A DNA stretch of 64,000 bases from positions 1,914,507-1,978,506 of the forward strand of contig NC_033628.1 of assembly GCF_001540865.1 (NCBI RefSeq). The letters are read 5' to 3'. The notes under the pieces were generated by a model that did no database searches, was not told where the DNA came from, and saw only the letters and a list, made by a program, of their open reading frames with translations. The stretch comes from Ananas comosus. Taxonomy: Eukaryota; Streptophyta; Magnoliopsida; Poales; Bromeliaceae. Position 1 is the first letter of the stretch. Each line of letters opens with the position of its first letter. The translations under genes were made by a program, and so were the position numbers. Positions 60,291 to 64,000 of the stretch are shown one piece after another.

Positions 60291-60865
60291 CCCGGTGCTT
60301 CTGAGACGGTGTATATATGTTGTAGGTCTTGTGTGCTCAGGAGCATAAGCCCTCTGTGCTCCACATAGCCCTCTGTGCGCCTGAGCCGTTTTCGATGATG
60401 GGACTCCGAATCGACGATCGGCTCTGCTAGACTTGATCTAGCATATTTGAAGTATGTAGAAAATAAATTTTGCGATTTTTCGATATCGTTTAATTAGTGA
60501 GCGAAAAGATTTAAAATCAATAATTTTTAATGTTATATCTGTCGTTTCAAGTTTAACGGCGTAGAAGTATCAAATCAGATTAAATCTCTGATAGAAAATT
60601 CTTTTAACTATCTACAGCAAGTTCAATATCTCTGATCAAATTTTAGTACCATATCACCACTTTTTATGAGATTTTTATTTTCAGCGCGTTGATTTTGAAC
60701 CCTTTCGATCACTAAGTAAACGATATCGAAAAATCAAAAATTTATTTTATACATACTCAAATATACTAGGTCAAGTTTAGCGCGTAGCCAATCTGTGCGA
60801 TTTGGAAGTCCCTCATCGAAAACGGCTTAGGAGCACAGAGCTCTGTGCTCTTGAGAAAACAGCTG
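60290..60865. repeat. MITE, family A
   Basis: 'gcataagccctctgtgctcc' at the start, 'gggactccgaatcgacgatc' inside and 'gagcacagagctctgtgctc' at the end, followed by a TA run. Its start is partly duplicated. Confidence 0.65.
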
Positions 60866-60867
60866 CC

Positions 60868-60871
60868 TCTG

Positions 60872-60920
<49 letters not shown>

Positions 60921-60940
60921 AATATATATATATATATAAA
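60868..60940. repeat. (TA)n microsatellite
   Basis: Nearly pure TA run with small interruptions. Confidence 0.9.
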
Positions 60941-60944
60941 AGCA

Positions 60945-61500
60945 AAAGAATATTGGAGCACTAGTTTTATTTTATTTCTATGTATTGGTTCAATTCCTTT
61001 CACATCACATGTTTACGCATCCTCGACTAGAGTTGAATAGCACTTATTTAGTGTGCAAAGAATATTGGAGAACTAGTTTATTTTATTTCTATGTATTGTT
61101 CAATTCTCTTTCACATCACATGTTTACGCATCCTCGACTAGAGTTGAATAGCACTTAATTTAGGGCATTACAAGTTGTTATAATTAATCAACTTAACTTT
61201 GTTTCAACTAACATGCTTGCCCTTTTCAGGTGGTTGGGACACAAATTAATTGAAGAGAAGGAAATTAATTAATTAATTAATGACTTCATTTTAGTTGTTA
61301 CGGATTCAGGAAATTAATCTAGCATACAATCCAAGAAACTGCAATTTAATTAAAAGATGTAATCTCGCGCTCGACGACTTTACGCACATTAATTTACACC
61401 TTATCTTACTTTCCTCCATTGAATCACTACTAATTTTATTGTTCAAGTTGCTAACTATCATATATATGTCAACAGTTATATGCTAATTATATATCTCCAA
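60945..61500. repeat. Direct duplications (with 59060-59660)
   Basis: Two adjacent units at about 60945-61055 and 61058-61160 share 'agaatattggag', 'tttctatgtattg' and 'acgcatcctcgactagagtt'. The following segment (61200-61500, 'agatgtaatctcgcgctcga') is a second copy of 59220-59520. No coding sequence. Confidence 0.75.
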
Positions 61501-61514
61501 TAAAATGAATTAAA

Positions 61515-61559
61515 CCGGTCGATATATATATATAATATAATATATATATATATAATTAT

Positions 61560-61611
<52 letters not shown>

Positions 61612-61622
61612 ATATATATATG
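61515..61622. repeat. (TA)n microsatellite
   Basis: About 100 bp of interrupted TA runs. Confidence 0.9.
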
Positions 61623-61627
61623 AATTA

Positions 61628-61870
61628 GGTTGAATACTATTAATAGTAAAATGCTCTTTTGCTATCAAGTTTTAACCTTTGGATGAAAAATTGTAGGGTC
61701 AGGATGATATTAGTCGGTTAGAGTTAAGTGATCCCCCTAGGGTTGAGTGCTCCTTACTGGGTTATAGTATTTAATCCAATGGTTAGAAATAATGAAAAGA
61801 GTTGATCCAAAGGCTAAAAAACTGGTAGCAACAATGGAATTTGCTACTAATAGTATCCAGTCCAACTCAT
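61628..61870. repeat. MITE, family B variant
   Basis: 'ggttgaatactattaatagt' to 'gctactaatagtatccagtc'. It is an inverted relative of 22738-22980, with TA runs on both sides. Confidence 0.7.
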
Positions 61871-61923
61871 ATATATATAATATTATAATATATATATATA
61901 TATATATATAAACATGTTATCGC

Positions 61924-62438
61924 CACTACAACAAAACGGTCTATACGACACTTTTAAATGTTAGGCTACATGTCAAAAAAGTGCTGCTAGCTAAAATTAC
62001 CGACACTTTTAAAAAGTGTTGCTATATGTGGGGTCGCTAGGTATATAATGACAGTTAAAGAGTGTCGCTATAACCTAAAAGAGTGCTGCTAATTTACCAA
62101 CAACTTATTTAAGCATTTAGCAACCGCCAAAACTCTATCTCGTTGGCTGCGGTGGTGGAGGAGGACGATAGGAATGGCTTTTCGTCTAGAATTTCAGTGG
62201 ATTGAGTGAAGAGAGAAGAAAATATGGTAATTGATTTTTTTTTTTTCTTTTCTGTTTGTAATCGGGCCAAATGGACTGGGTGTGCTGGGTTGAGTAGAGT
62301 AATCTTTTATTTTTGGTTGGATTGGACTTTATATTTAGGCATTAGTAGATGTTTTTTTAAGTTTCAGCATAAATGAGACACTTACTTAAAAGTGTCCCAA
62401 ACATGTGTCCCTATATATTATATTTGTTATTAGAAGTG
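61924..62438. mobile_element. Non-autonomous CACTA element, inverted copy, 515 bp
   Basis: It starts CACTACAACAAAACGG and runs as the reverse complement of 25493-26007 with the same length. The other end has decayed (ttattagaagtg). No clear target duplication remains. Confidence 0.8.
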
Positions 62439-62439
62439 T

Positions 62440-63597
62440 ATTGGTTCAAACATTAAGATGTAATTTGTCTAACGATTATTATTTAATTTAGATAATCTCC
62501 TTTGCCGCCGGAGCTGTGGCTTGTGGACTTAGCCAAAATAGAGCCAGGAAGATGAAAATTTTTTGCACAAATTTTAGTAGAAATTAAAGGCTTAGCGATA
62601 ACTTAGATGGTAATTAACACAAGTATGTTTATCAACCTCAAAGTTTATTAGGACTATAATTGCCAATGCTAAGTCCATATTTGATTAAGGTAGGCAAAAT
62701 ACGCAAAACATACATAAACACACAAATACAGATATATACATACGCGTTTGTGTGAATAACACTTCATATCTACACATACATTTCATATGTAGAAAATAAA
62801 AGTTGAAACTTTTTATCAAAATAAATTGAACTAAAATAGTTTCTTTAAAAAGAGTGTAGTAATTAATTAATCTCAATAGTTAAATTTTCATTTTTGTTTT
62901 TTAAACAAATAGTGTAAGCAACAGTTACATTTAAAATTGTTAGTAAAATTAAGGAAATCAAATTGTATATATTTTTGTTACATGAAAATATTTAATTTAA
63001 AATTTAAATTGTTTTAAGATTATATTGATTTAAATTTCTTCCCATGAGACAACATATGAAGGCCCAAATCCAATAGTTTGGGGCCCAGCCTATTAAGCAT
63101 CGTCATGTGCATCATAGGTGCATGCCATGTATGTATGCATGCATGTACATGCCATGCCATGATATCATGGTACAAAAGAGGATAAAAATAGGGTTATTTT
63201 TTAGTTGCGCCCTTCAAATTGCATGATTTTTGTTATTACGTCCCAATAAAGTATAAATGTTTACATCCAGACCCTCAAACTTAGCTTATATTTACATAAA
63301 GACCCTCCTCTGTGGTACAAAAATTAGAAATATAGAATGAGCACTTTAAATAAACTTTAATTAATATTTTTGGCAAATGCGTTATATACTATCAATTTAT
63401 TTTCTTTCTTTCTATATTGATGGCGCGCGGTATTTTATTGGATGGAAAAGGTCAATTCGTAATCTATTATTGCATCCAAATATAGAATATTTTGGAGGGT
63501 ATTTGTGCGAAGGTATATTGCACAAATACACAGATTTTGAGAGAAATTCATATTCAAATTTGACTAACCTTTTCATTTTAATTATGGGATTCTCTTT
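62440..63597. other. AT-rich intergenic stretch, nothing recognised
   Basis: The only notable part is a CATG/ATGC-rich run at about 63115-63172 ('gtatgtatgcatgcatgtac'). Short open frames here show no family features. Confidence 0.5.
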
Positions 63598-63652
<55 letters not shown>

Positions 63653-63772
63653 GAGCTAGAATACTTTTACAAGTATTACTCCCATGATGCTATTAGGTTT
63701 TTAGCCGTTGGATCTACTTCTTGATTACTAATAGCCTTTGGATCAAACACTATTCCACCTACCACCACCTAC
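63598..63772. repeat. (GT)n(TA)n tract followed by partial MITE family C
   Basis: The GT/TA microsatellite is at 63598-63649. The MITE at 63650-63772 begins 'gagctagaatacttttacaa' and is cut off in 'accaccacctac'. Confidence 0.8.
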
Positions 63773-64000
63773 AAAAAGAGAGAGATAACAGAATGTCAGC
63801 CAACATTATGCATAAAATATACTCATACGACCATGTTAAGTGTAGGACATAAAAAAAGAAGAAAAAAAGAAGAATAAGTATCTGCATGTTAGCTTACACA
63901 TGCACTGGCAAAGTATTTCATGAAAGAGAAATACTGAAAAAAAAAAAAAAAAAAAAAAAACACAAAAAACCAAAAAAAAAAAAAAAAGAAAAAAAAAAAA
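63773..64000. repeat. Purine-rich end with poly(A) runs
   Basis: The last ~70 bp are almost only A, with scattered C and G. This may be a contig end. Confidence 0.7.

Overview
The window is nuclear DNA of a flowering plant, most likely a monocot. It has multi-exon genes with GT-AG introns and no operons. One cytochrome P450 gene has extremely GC-rich exons in an AT-rich background, a contrast typical of commelinid monocots. The rest is dense plant transposon debris: Ty1/copia elements, MITEs, a tRNA-derived SINE, CACTA, hAT, MULE and Helitron-like pieces. A relative of pineapple is possible, but species cannot be fixed from the sequence alone. Five single-N positions (22120, 23001, 27652, 40275, 43618) mark contig joins.

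Genes. All convincing host genes are P450s on the minus strand. (1) 1458-2438 holds exons 1-2 of a CYP90-like (CYP85 clan) gene whose remaining exons would lie off the left edge. (2) 12770-18662 is its tandem paralogue, complete in eight exons (486 aa) with an atypical I-helix (Gly-Gly-His-His-Thr-Thr). (3) 28685-32967 is a CYP71-clan, CYP76-like gene of three exons (539 aa). CYP90 enzymes hydroxylate sterols in brassinosteroid and steroidal saponin pathways. CYP76 enzymes act on terpenoids and alkaloids. Both classes are bound to the ER. A joint pathway is possible but unproven.

Layout. 1-2450: paralogue 1. 2713-3398: Tourist-type element. 4585-12560: left arm of a very large inverted repeat (MITEs, Helitron-like element, GC-rich modules, solo copia LTR). 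12770-18662: complete CYP90-like gene. 18.7-28.6 kb: repeats, including a six-unit ~307 bp tandem array (23139-24965) and a 515 bp CACTA element (25493-26007). 28.7-33.0 kb: CYP76-like gene. 33.2-35.8 kb: SINEs. 35.8-38.75 kb: a copia remnant whose two LTRs point toward each other. 38.8-40.6 kb: a row of MITEs. 41121-47367: copia element with 5 bp target duplications and a decayed polyprotein. 46989-55715: right arm of the inverted repeat. 55.8-61.9 kb: degraded, duplicated MITE-rich sequence. 61924-62438: CACTA copy. The last ~230 bp are purine-rich.

The most unusual feature is the inverted duplication (arms about 8 to 8.7 kb, about 34 kb apart) that brackets two of the three P450 loci. Its inner boundary coincides with a copia LTR on both sides. 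It may be a real LTR-mediated rearrangement or a misjoined haplotype.
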